The notes under the pieces: generated by a model
Database searches by the model: none
What the model was told of the DNA's origin: nothing
What the model saw: only the letters and a program-made list of their open reading frames with translations
Made by a program: the position numbers and the translations under genes
Assembly: GCA_002483265.1 (NCBI GenBank)
Contig: DLHO01000011.1
Location: 57,168 to 121,167 of the forward strand
DNA from: Flavobacteriales bacterium UBA7666
GTDB taxonomy: Bacteria; Bacteroidota; Bacteroidia; Flavobacteriales_D; Crocinitomicaceae
DNA: 64,000 nucleotides
Direction: 5' to 3'
In this document: piece by piece, positions 25,831 to 34,900 of the stretch
Layout: every line of letters begins with the position of its first letter
Position numbering within the stretch: the stretch's first letter is position 1

Positions 25831-26281
25831 ACCTATTAAAAGGGAAGATGCACTAAAAGCATTAAGTCGTGATCATCATCACGGTTTATTGCTCTGCTGG
25901 AAAATCAGACAAGGTATCAAACGAAACATTGCAACGGAACGGATAAAAAGGTATGTGGATTGGTTTTGGAACAATCATTTGAGACAACACTTTGAAATAG
26001 AAGAAAAACTACTTTTCCCCATTCTCGGCAACCAAAATGAACTTGTTAAGCAAACCCTTGCCGAACACAGAAGATTGAAACGACTTTTTGAAAATGGAAA
26101 TGACATTCATAAATCCATTAATTTGATTGAAGAAGAACTGGAAAAGCATATTCGTTTTGAAGAACGGGTGCTGTTCAATGAAATTCAAAAAGCAGCAACC
26201 AAAGAACAATTGGAACAAATACAACTGTTTCATTCTGATAGCAAATTTGTCGATAATCTCACAGATCCTTTTTGGGAATGA
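25823..26281 (+). CDS. Hemerythrin-domain protein
   Basis: 152 residues, a single hemerythrin HHE four-helix bundle. Ligand candidates are HHHGLLLCW, HFEIEEKLLFP, LAEHRRLKRL and HIRFEERVLFNE. It is the last gene of the NsrR-like operon and overlaps ric by 8 bp. It may store or deliver iron or O2/NO to partners. No terminator is obvious before 26476. Confidence 0.88.
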   Translation: MPEPIKREDALKALSRDHHHGLLLCWKIRQGIKRNIATERIKRYVDWFWNNHLRQHFEIEEKLLFPILGNQNELVKQTLAEHRRLKRLFENGNDIHKSINLIEEELEKHIRFEERVLFNEIQKAATKEQLEQIQLFHSDSKFVDNLTDPFWE

Positions 26282-26476
26282 CAGGAGACCCTATAATATT
26301 CAAAGTAGCAGATAACGATTTATAAGCAACTATTGAAACCAACTCCTGTGACTTTATAAACTTAATGGAGAATCATCCACACCTAATTGTAATCTTTGAT
26401 TTTACTCTTTTTTTTCGAATTAGTAAAGAGATTTATATGGTTTTAATTTTCATATCAGGTGTTGTGTTATCTGACG

Positions 26477-26552
26477 TTTCCAGTTGTAAAACATGCTATA
26501 AATCTTCTATCAAAAGGTTAGATTTTTCCCCGATTCAAGTCAGAAAAAGATA
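26477..26552 (-). pseudogene. Decayed gene 3' end, copy 3 of 3
   Basis: The minus-strand frame reads ISYLFLT*IGEKSNLLIEDL*HVLQLETSDNT, with two in-frame stops. It matches copies at 15821-15934 and 18982-19191 over about 70 bp at base level (shared blocks include CAAAA(G/A)GTTA and TTTCCCCG). It lies downstream of the NO operon; 26282-26476 is otherwise non-coding. Confidence 0.6.
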
Positions 26553-26563
26553 AGAAATAGCGA

Positions 26564-27451
26564 TTATTCGAGTGTCTTTTTAACTTTTTCAATATCGAAA
26601 TCAATCAAAGCTGTTGTGGAAACAGAACCTAAACTCTCGAAAAAGGATCGAATAACCAGTAGATTTTGAAGTGTTGCTTTTTCACTTGAAAATGTCAATG
26701 GGTGGAGTAGTTTTTTGTACAATTCCGAGTTCGTGATTTGAGTATACGGAATCCCCAAAAATGAATGAAGCGCATCGGCACATTTACTGACGTTTTTTTT
26801 GTGCTTCACACCAATTAACTGCGAAATGTAATAAGCAATCAAAACCTGTTGAGAACGGGTGAATTTGGGTGAGTAAGATTGCTGATCTATTGAAAGATTC
26901 TCGTCCGAAATTTGTTCTTCTGAACTTTCCTGCTTCTCAAAAAATTCTTTGGTTAGTTCCTTCGTTGCCTGATCCATTGCCAAAAGCAAAACAACCTTCT
27001 CATGGCTGTATTTCAACAATCTTTGTTCAGTGTCTATCAATTCTAAAATGGAAATGTTTTTCTCTTCGATCGCTTGAAGATATAGCCAATTCAATTGATA
27101 TAGCCGGTCCGATATAGATAACTGAATAATCATCGTTTGCTCGATAATCGTTGCTGCCATTTCTTGAATTGTCGAAATACTAGCAAGAGTCAATTCTAAA
27201 GAGTTCGTTTCACCCAATTTTTGATGATGTCTGAACGTGGAAACCAATGAATGATAAAACACCGAATAACGTGGAATGTTTTGGTTTTCCAGGAACAACG
27301 TACGTCTAAAATAATCGCTTGCGTAGCCTTTATCAGTTGCTTTATCTACGCTCCATAAATACCGATGTTTCAACGATTGGTAAAACCGTGAATAGGCTTT
27401 TAAAAACAGCTCTTCAGGTGATTGATTTGCTTTCATAACCTTATAACGCAT
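26564..27451 (-). CDS. Hypothetical helical protein, 295 aa, next to iteron-like repeats
   Basis: Predicted nearly all helical, no signal peptide or TM. It has a Glu/Ser-rich linker (EKQESSEEQISDENLS, about 170-186) separating two helical halves. The C-terminal half (FTRSQQVLIAYYISQLIGVKHKKNVSKCADALHSFLGIPYTQITNSELYKKL) looks like a DNA-binding or regulatory module of Bacteroidota mobile elements, vaguely RteC-like, but I cannot confirm a family. Clustered TACACCAT repeats lie directly upstream, suggesting autoregulation or an element-control role. The start is at 27451 or the Met at 27436. Confidence 0.65.
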   Translation of the reverse strand: MRYKVMKANQSPEELFLKAYSRFYQSLKHRYLWSVDKATDKGYASDYFRRTLFLENQNIPRYSVFYHSLVSTFRHHQKLGETNSLELTLASISTIQEMAATIIEQTMIIQLSISDRLYQLNWLYLQAIEEKNISILELIDTEQRLLKYSHEKVVLLLAMDQATKELTKEFFEKQESSEEQISDENLSIDQQSYSPKFTRSQQVLIAYYISQLIGVKHKKNVSKCADALHSFLGIPYTQITNSELYKKLLHPLTFSSEKATLQNLLVIRSFFESLGSVSTTALIDFDIEKVKKTLE

Positions 27452-27467
27452 TCATTAGGCGAAATCA

Positions 27468-27667
27468 TACACCATCAGGTAAAAATCATGAAACTCAGTA
27501 AAATCCTAAGTTGTACTAGCTAACTCCATGTTTGCATTAGCTAACTTCATATGATGTATGAGGCGAGAATCAGGTTATTCTTTTGAAACCGAGTAAAAAC
27601 CCATTCTACACCATGGTAAGTTGTACTTTACACCATTGTATTGCAACATTACACCACTTTACACCAT
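27468..27667. repeat. Iteron-like repeat cluster
   Basis: TACACCAT/C occurs at 27468, 27607, 27629, 27650 and 27660; the last four are spaced 22, 21 and 10 bp, that is, in helical register. In addition TAGCTAACTCCAT (27517-27529) and TAGCTAACTTCAT (27538-27550) are 21 bp apart. Such phased repeats are typical of protein-binding arrays (replication iterons or operators). Confidence 0.7.
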
Positions 27668-27819
27668 GTTACATAAACACACTTAAAACGGCTTAATCAA
27701 GTGAAACACGTTTGAATTTTTAAGAAAAACACAATACCTTTGAACCGATTTAGGTGGTTAGGTTAGGTTGATAGTGAATGGAGTAATGACGCCTGTCTTA
27801 CTCCATTCGCATTTTAGAG

Positions 27820-28259
27820 CCGACTTCTTTTCGACTATCCGACTTGCCCAACTTTAATTTTCGATAGACGAATCACGGCGGTTCTTTACCCCCGACTCCA
27901 TTTGAAGTCGGTTTGAGTCGAATTTTACTCGAATCCATTTCGACAAATCTTTCTTTTCGACTAGCCCAATCTTACTTTCCGACTGGATTAACTTTTCATT
28001 TCTATAGACGAATTGATTTCAGTTTTTAGAGTTAGTCGGTTTCGAGTCGAATCCTACTCGAATTGATTTCGACAAATCTTTCATTCCGACGTGACTAATT
28101 TAACTTTCCGAGTAGACTAGTTTTCTTTTCAATCGACGAATGGTTGCCAATTTTATAGTCCCTTGGATTTGAGTCGGTTTCGAGTCGGTTTGATTTCGAC
28201 GAAGTTTACTTTCCGACTTGACGAATCGAAAGATCCGACTAGACTAAGTTTACTTTTTA
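27820..28259 (+). repeat. Degenerate about-128-bp tandem repeat array running into the HEPN gene
   Basis: Three and a half copies. ATTTCGACAAATCTTTC recurs at 27937 and 28066, and as a variant at 28193 (period 129, 127). (A)T(A/C)GACGAAT recurs at 27864, 28006 and 28132. Each of the first two copies has a stem-loop: TT(T/C)GAGT pairs with ACTCGAA around the loop CGAATYYT. The last partial copy ends at the ATG of the next gene. No ORF covers it, so it is a candidate structured RNA or operator array. Confidence 0.7.
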
Positions 28260-30026
28260 ATGGATTGCTTACATTTAAGCATGAGTAAAAAATCACAAGA
28301 TTCCGATCAATTAATTGACTTAAACGATTTTAAAAAGACATTTAGAGATTCCTATCTTTTTCAAAACAAACTTCTGAAAGTGCTTGGAAAAAGAGTATTT
28401 GAATTCCAATCCCTCGAATTAGTCTACTTTGAAGCACTAAGGGTAATAGAACAGACCAAAGATGTTGAGTTTAATGAAGATTCTATAAATGAGAATATTC
28501 TGATTGTATTGGAACATTTTGGATTTGACAATATACCAGAAGTAACGATTGAAGATCTAACTACAGGCGAAATAACCGTAGGTGAAGTTGAAAGCCCACT
28601 TTACAATTTTAGCCATTACATTATTGGAATCGTAGAGCTGCCGTATTTAGAATTAAAAAAGATTCGTGGTAAAGTAGAATCCGATTTGGAAGATTTCAAT
28701 AAGTTGATAGAACATTATGAATCATTGCCTGAAATAAAAACGCTTTTTGCAGAAGGAAAATTGAACACAACGGAAGGAATTCTGAAAACGCATTTCTACA
28801 ATCGTTGTTTGATAGAAAGACAAGCTATTCTTAATTATTATTTGAAGGGAATGTATGACTATGCCTTGCAAAAAGCCATGCAACAAAAAGGCAAATGGTT
28901 CAGCGCCCTCAATAACCTGTTTAACCTGAATCATCGACCTTATGACTATGGAAGAACTCTATTTGGACGTAACTATGATTACCGAAAAATAGATTGTTCT
29001 ACACATCGGTTAATAATGAGCAACATTACGATGGATCAATACATCGAATTTAGGAAGCTTTATAATTCAGACAAAGCCAAATTTTATGATGAATACTTTA
29101 AAATTCGGAGTGTAGAACAAACCTTGAACAGTATTGATAATAATTTGATTCACCTGCCTGTTTCAAAAGCTAGGATAGCAATTTTCAAAGAAATGAAACG
29201 CTTTTTCCTTGCGGAAGAATGGTTGGCATTTTATGCAATTGCACTTCCACAAGTAGAGGGTTTATTTTCAGAAATGATCGAATCGGAAAAGACAAAAACT
29301 ACAGGAAGGAATGCGTTGTCTGCTAAAGTAAGGGAAGTAAGATCTTGGTTCAGAGATAACGAAAAGAACCTCGATTATTATGAATATGCTCTTCCAACTT
29401 ACCGAAATAGGTTTGCTCATGGCGGTTTGTTGGATGACATGAAACTATTAGCGTTCGATTTACTTACGGATCTGAATGATGTAGTGAAGCTGTTTTCTGA
29501 AGCTAAGAAACCATCTGTTAAAGTTTCCCGAACAATTCGGCGCAAAAATGAAATTGATTTTGCTGAGTTGAGTATGTTCGGAGAGTTTTTTCAGGCTGTT
29601 GAGAGTTTGACCCCACAAATGAAATTGAGTCTTGAAGAAGAAATCAAAAACTTCACAAGTGAATTCTTATTACCGAATAAGGAATCGTTGGCTTCGAAGA
29701 TCAAAGAGCGACTAGAATCTTATACACTTGCCAAACGGCAAATGAATGAGTGTCTTAGTGAAAAAAACCTTCCACAATTAGGTGAAACCAAAGATTTGAC
29801 TAAATTATTTACTTCAGATAAGCAGAGAGAGGATTTGTATAAAGAGAACATAACCCTTTTTGTTGATACTTATGATTTGAAATTATTATTTCGACATTTT
29901 AGAACTTATAAGAAGAAATACATTGCCGAAAAAGACTTTTTGAGTAAAGAACAGGATAACTGGAAAAAAGAAAATGCAATAGTTCAGAATGTGGAACAAA
30001 TTGAAGTAAAAAAAGAAGAGGATTAG
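28260..30026 (+). CDS. HEPN-motif protein, probable defence/toxin component
   Basis: 588 residues (or 581 from the Met at 28281). The N-terminal half is helical. A candidate HEPN ribonuclease domain lies at about 320-410: EEWLAFYAIALPQVEGLF, then TYRNRFAHGG with the R382-x4-H387 catalytic pattern. The C-terminus is charged and helical (IKNFTSEFLLPN... KKKYIAEKDFL). No membrane segments. It is preceded by a structured tandem repeat array and followed by a hairpin array. HEPN proteins often act as RNases in toxin-antitoxin and abortive-infection systems. The family as a whole is not recognised. Confidence 0.65.
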   Translation: MDCLHLSMSKKSQDSDQLIDLNDFKKTFRDSYLFQNKLLKVLGKRVFEFQSLELVYFEALRVIEQTKDVEFNEDSINENILIVLEHFGFDNIPEVTIEDLTTGEITVGEVESPLYNFSHYIIGIVELPYLELKKIRGKVESDLEDFNKLIEHYESLPEIKTLFAEGKLNTTEGILKTHFYNRCLIERQAILNYYLKGMYDYALQKAMQQKGKWFSALNNLFNLNHRPYDYGRTLFGRNYDYRKIDCSTHRLIMSNITMDQYIEFRKLYNSDKAKFYDEYFKIRSVEQTLNSIDNNLIHLPVSKARIAIFKEMKRFFLAEEWLAFYAIALPQVEGLFSEMIESEKTKTTGRNALSAKVREVRSWFRDNEKNLDYYEYALPTYRNRFAHGGLLDDMKLLAFDLLTDLNDVVKLFSEAKKPSVKVSRTIRRKNEIDFAELSMFGEFFQAVESLTPQMKLSLEEEIKNFTSEFLLPNKESLASKIKERLESYTLAKRQMNECLSEKNLPQLGETKDLTKLFTSDKQREDLYKENITLFVDTYDLKLLFRHFRTYKKKYIAEKDFLSKEQDNWKKENAIVQNVEQIEVKKEED

Positions 30027-30082
30027 TTCCACAAAAAGGAATCAATCGGTGCATTAAATTTGAAAAGAACTTTTTGAAATAG

Positions 30083-30346
30083 AATAAAAAATTAGTTGCC
30101 CACTATTTGGTGGGCAGTTACGATTTTATTCGGTCAAAATTGGCTTCAACCCATAATAAAAAATTAGTTGCCCACCTTTTGGTGGGCAGTTATGATTTTA
30201 TTCAAATGAGAGCTTTTCAAAGCACAATAAAAAGTTAGATGCACCACTCTCAATGGGGCAAATAGATTTTTATTACTCAAAATTCGGGTTTTGTCAGGAA
30301 AAAAATCCAGTTGCACCACTATGAGTAGGGCAAGTAGCAAAAAATG
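30083..30346. repeat. Array of four hairpins with about 71-bp period
   Basis: H1 (30083-30130) and H2 (30155-30202) are near-identical: TTGCCCAC..GTGGGCAGTTA inside an AATAAAAA../..TTTTATT stem. H3 (30226-30274) and H4 (about 30298-30346) are diverged (TGCACCACT..GGGGCAA). They lie between convergent genes and act at least as terminators. A fifth relative, in reverse orientation, is at 15935-15980. Confidence 0.75.
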
Positions 30347-30368
30347 ATGTGAACGGCATTTCTGAATA

Positions 30369-30725
30369 TCAGGATTTACTCAATTGCTTCCAGTACTTTT
30401 TGCGTTCCAAAGCCAACCAGTCATAAATCCCAGTTGCCAACCGCTCAAAAGATTCTTTATCATTAAAGGCAAATTCGGTTACGTGATGCGCTCGGTCATT
30501 ATACTCGTCGGTTAGGTGGTCCAATCGCCTATCATTCAAATTCAGTTCCATTAGAGAGAAAACGGAACGGGAAATATCCAACATTCCATTATCGTGATCG
30601 AACCCCAATAGGTTCAAACCTAAAACGGTATGTTGGTGTCTTAAATCGTCTTTTATCAATTGAATGATTACCTTTTTTGGAGTTTTTTTCTGCATGAGTT
30701 GTAAATTTTGCTTAAAAATATTCAT
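30369..30725 (-). CDS. Hypothetical 118-aa protein
   Basis: A small soluble protein with no signal, rich in charged residues; central part RRLDHLTDEYNDRAHHVTEFAFNDKESFERLATGIYDWLALERKKYW. No family recognised. It sits between the hairpin array and the XRE regulator inside the putative defence island and is divergent from the latter. It could be a small regulator or an antitoxin, but nothing in the sequence proves that. Confidence 0.55.
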   Translation of the reverse strand: MNIFKQNLQLMQKKTPKKVIIQLIKDDLRHQHTVLGLNLLGFDHDNGMLDISRSVFSLMELNLNDRRLDHLTDEYNDRAHHVTEFAFNDKESFERLATGIYDWLALERKKYWKQLSKS

Positions 30726-30854
30726 TTTATGCTTTTAACACAAATTAATACGATTATTTATATTCAAAAGAACCGTTTTAAGCTAAAAGACGTTATTTTT
30801 CGATTGTTGAATTATGCTTATTTTTCCTCAAATTCTATCTATAGAGCATAATAA

Positions 30855-31061
30855 ATGGATAAAAAAGCACAGAATCGTATCAAAGCTGTCTTAGCTGAAC
30901 AAGGTAAAACGAACAATTGGTTGGCAGAAGCTTTGGGTAAGAACCGAACAACGGTTTCCAAATGGTGTACAAACCAAATGCAACCAACTATTGAAACTTT
31001 ATTTGAGGTTGCAGAAGCTTTAGATGTTGATGTACGAGAATTATTGATTTCAACGAAATAA
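30855..31061 (+). CDS. XRE-family helix-turn-helix regulator
   Basis: 68 residues, a single Cro/C1-type HTH: MDKKAQNRIKAVLAEQGKTNNWLAEALGKNRTTVSKWCTNQMQPTIETLFEVAEALDVDVRELL. This minimal form is common as an antitoxin-like or operon repressor. It lies 58 bp before the MltR/HEPN-like gene and may control the downstream set. The ATG at 30855 gives the standard family start. Confidence 0.9.
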   Translation: MDKKAQNRIKAVLAEQGKTNNWLAEALGKNRTTVSKWCTNQMQPTIETLFEVAEALDVDVRELLISTK

Positions 31062-31118
31062 GAATAGAACCGCAATTAGCTTTACTAGACCACTTCCACT
31101 ATTTACTACCAAAACAAG

Positions 31119-31790
31119 ATGTACATATTCGAACATCCAAAAATCAAAGAACTATTTAATGTCTTACTTGAAAATCTATTAGAGGAATCTGGCCGTGGTG
31201 CAATTCTAATTGCAACGGCGCACGCTGATGATTTTCTTACAGAGTTAATAGAAATTACTCTTCCGGATGAAATTTCAAAAAAAGAGAGAGAAAGGCTTTT
31301 AAATTATCCAGGTCATTTAAGTTCCTTTTCTGCTAAGATTGAATTAGCATTTGCTTTTCGGCTAATTAGTAAGACATTGAGAGATAGTTTGAATGCACTT
31401 CGAAAAGTTCGAAACGATGCTGCACACAGTTCTTTACCATTTGATTTATTTGAGCTTCAACAAAAAATGGAGTTTGTTTACGATCTGGGAAGCGATACTC
31501 CAATTGTAATTAGAAATGCAGCAACAAGAATGCTTGTGACCATGAAAATTGGTAAAATAGCGCACACTTTGAAAAATGCAGGCTATTCAGATGAGGAAAA
31601 AAATAAAGTACTAGCAGATTTTCCAAACGACAAAGAGAATATGGACATCATCAATAAGCAAATACCGCACTGGGAATTGATTTATGGAATTTGCTTGATC
31701 TGTGGAATGATTGTCAACTCAACTGAACAAATTTCGAAAGTAAAAACAGGCATTAATACCTGGGACGATCTTTTGCCAAAAGAATCGTAA
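31119..31790 (+). CDS. MltR/DUF4145-like HEPN-fold protein
   Basis: 223 residues. The pattern RGAILIATAHADDFLTELI.. NYPGHLSSFSAKIELAFAFRLISKTLRDSLNALRKVRNDAAHS is that of the mannitol-repressor/MltR-like family, which has a HEPN fold. It includes the R98-N-x3-H103 motif expected of active HEPN RNases. The C-terminal half is helical and unassigned. It follows an XRE regulator and precedes the TPR protein. A role in conflict/defence rather than mannitol metabolism is likely here; no mtl genes are present. Confidence 0.75.
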   Translation: MYIFEHPKIKELFNVLLENLLEESGRGAILIATAHADDFLTELIEITLPDEISKKERERLLNYPGHLSSFSAKIELAFAFRLISKTLRDSLNALRKVRNDAAHSSLPFDLFELQQKMEFVYDLGSDTPIVIRNAATRMLVTMKIGKIAHTLKNAGYSDEEKNKVLADFPNDKENMDIINKQIPHWELIYGICLICGMIVNSTEQISKVKTGINTWDDLLPKES

Positions 31791-31902
31791 AAAAACATAT
31801 TGTCAGTACATAACACGCTGTTGCAATGACAATTAGTCAGCATGTCAGTTGTTCTTGCCATTGGCATATCCTTTGATAAAACAAGATTTCAATTATTTAA
31901 GC

Positions 31903-34900
31903 ATGAACATTACTACTGTAGAAAAACTAGCCATTATTTGGAAATCACTTACACCAAAATCATACAATATAATTACTCGAATAATTGTCAGTGCGGGTCT
32001 CGGCTTAATGGCTATTCCTTCATTGATACAGGTAGTCTGCCTTTATTTTTTCGGCAAAGACTTTTACCTAACCATATTTGGTCAGAGTAACATTTTAGTC
32101 GGGTTAATTGTAGTACTAATCGGTCTGATTTATAACATTATTAGCCAATTAATAGATGCTCCGAAAAAACCTGAAAATTCAATAAAGAACTCGCAGATCA
32201 GTAACTCCAAGATAATTCAAGTACAGGGTGATTTTTATGAAGGAGCTTCCAGCCAAGACCTTCAAGAAATTAAGGAAATATTAAAAGATAATAGTCCGCT
32301 GAAAGATGAATGGTTCAAACAAATTCAACTCTACAAAAACCTACTAAACGAATACAAACCCAAAACAGCATTAAAGCTAGTTGAAGCCTTAGAAACGAGA
32401 TTGAATGACAGTAATTTATCTAGCAATTCAATTCTAAGATCAGAAATTGCATACTTGAAAGGTTTGTGTCTTGAAATGATAAAAAACCGTGTAACCGATG
32501 CATATAAATGTTTCATCATCGCTTATGAACTCAATTCGATAAAAGACGTTGTAAAAGAACGGGCTTGTATCTCTTATTACATGACGGAAGAATACGATAA
32601 GGCACAAGTTCTTGTCAATGATATTCTTTCAACCAACTCGTTAAATGAATTTGCCAATGCGATTAACGTGTTATTGAAGCCTGACAGCATTGCTGAAGGA
32701 ATGAATTCTGTGTCTAAAATTGTGTCTGGCAATCGAGATTTCAATCGAATCATTCACTTGAATGTTAGAAACAAAGAGCAGTTCAACAATTTAGTAACTA
32801 GTCACCCACAGTTAATTCAAGATGGTGTCGTGTTAACTCTACTCGAATCCACACACCAAAACTATAAGAACAATCTATACATCGCTGAAGTTGCTATTAC
32901 TCGATTCTTGCGAGAATTCAAAATACTATTCAATACAATTGACTATGATAATAACCGACTCTTGATTAGCACGCATAATCTTTTGGATAGTTTTATGAAG
33001 CTCCTTCAAAATTCCGAAATCACGGAATACTATGTTCAAATTGATTTTTTCCGGGTTTTCACCGGTTACTTAATTTCAAAAGACGACGCCGCTGTTTTTG
33101 AACTTCAGAGGTTATACAATCAAAATAATAACAATGATGAACTTCTGAGTCTGATTCTTTCAAATGTTTTACAACAATCCGATAAAATTGATGAAGCGAT
33201 CCAAATATTGAATGGAATGAGTCAAGAAACTCCCAATAGCATTAGTCTGTTGCTCTACTGCCATTATCGTGCTGATGATATTGAATCATATGCTACTACA
33301 GCTAATAGAAGAATCAAGCTACTGGAAAAAATAGATTCTTTGGCAACCGAAGAAATCCTGCGAATGGTTGGGGTTTTAGCTGTTCATGACAAGGCAAAAG
33401 ATATTGATCTTGACAAACTTTCTAACATTTCGGTAGAAGTTCCACAGTATTTTGAATTTATCAAGATATACCGAGATTTATATGTTTCAGGTCCTAAAGA
33501 AGAATATACGGAATGGCTATTAGCGAATAAGGATGTTATATTGAAATCTGAAATTAGCATAAGTCATTATTTGCAAGACGCTTTTTTCCTAAACAAGAAT
33601 TTTGACGAATGTATTACTATAGTTGAACTCAAAGAAGATCAATTTCTTTCAGCTTTTGAGATATCTAACTATATCTGGGCACTACATTATGCCAAGGCTA
33701 ACAATCATAAATTGTTGAAATGGTTAAAGCATTGGAGAAATAATCTTCCGTATAATTCGGCATTCACAAAACTTGAAATTCAAAAACGAACGCTAATTAG
33801 CGATTGGGGAGAATGTTTAGATATCTGTAAGTATGCCATTTCGCATGACCAAGATGAGCTATTCATGCTTTACCTGGCAATTTCTTGTTTCCATTTGAAT
33901 TCTACAGATGAAATTGAGAATTATGTAAAAACATTGGCGAAGTTCAACTATCAAAATGCCGTTACTGCACTTCAAGTTGCGAATATTTTACTCCAGTTTA
34001 AATTTCACAAAGAAGGTATGGAACTCTGCTATTATTGGGCAAAAGAAAAAGACAATAAACAGGCGAGAACAATGTTTTTCATGTCATTTTTGAAATTGCC
34101 TTGGGATGATTTTTTTGTGACTTTTGATGAAGTTGAAGAAGGTTGCTATGTGTTTTACAAGATCAATGGAAAAGATGAAGGTTTTGTCAAAATAATTGAG
34201 CCCAACGATGAATTTTCAAAACAGCTTCTTGGACATAAAACAAATGATGTTATTGAGATCAAAAGACCACTTGGGAACATTGTTGACTCATATAAAATAG
34301 GCATCATTTGCAATAAATACTTAGCTCTAAAGATGGAAATCATTGAGGAAACCAAGAATCCACAATCTGGGCTTGGTATGCAGTCTTTTAACATTGAAGA
34401 AGACGGATCACCATTGGACATTATTCATCAAATTGCAGGGCTTCCGAATGAGAATCCATACAACGTGTACGAAGAATACTATTCACAAAAAATTCTATTT
34501 TCCCAACTGGCATTTTCCACTTCCGAACTAAGAGAGAATTTAATTCATGTCTACTACAAGTTAGTCTATGAAAAAAACGGATTGCTCAAAATGGACCCGA
34601 AAGCATTTCCGCTTTTAGACTTTTTCCAGGAATATGATTTTATATTGGATTTCACCTCATTACTTCACTTTTATATCTTAGAAAAAGAAGGGAAATACAC
34701 TTTTAAAAATAAGTTCAAAATCCCAAGTTTCATTATGGTACTGATCAACTCATACCGAAACGAACCTCTTGGAATGGTTCATCATGAAGACTATGTTTTG
34801 GATAAAGAATATTACGATCACTTAATTGCCTGGATCAATGAAAAGTGTGAGATCATTAATCCTGCAAGCTTATTAGACATTATGGATGATGCAACTACAG

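Noticed and set aside
27820..28259. CRISPR or coding repeat array
   Set aside because: Units are about 128 bp, degenerate along their length, without repeat/spacer alternation and without an open frame.
30083..30346. CRISPR-like array
   Set aside because: Only four units, each a self-complementary hairpin with poorly conserved copies 3 and 4, and no cas genes nearby.
31119..31790. Mannitol operon repressor function
   Set aside because: Only the fold-level similarity to MltR is present; no mannitol genes lie nearby and the context is defence-like.
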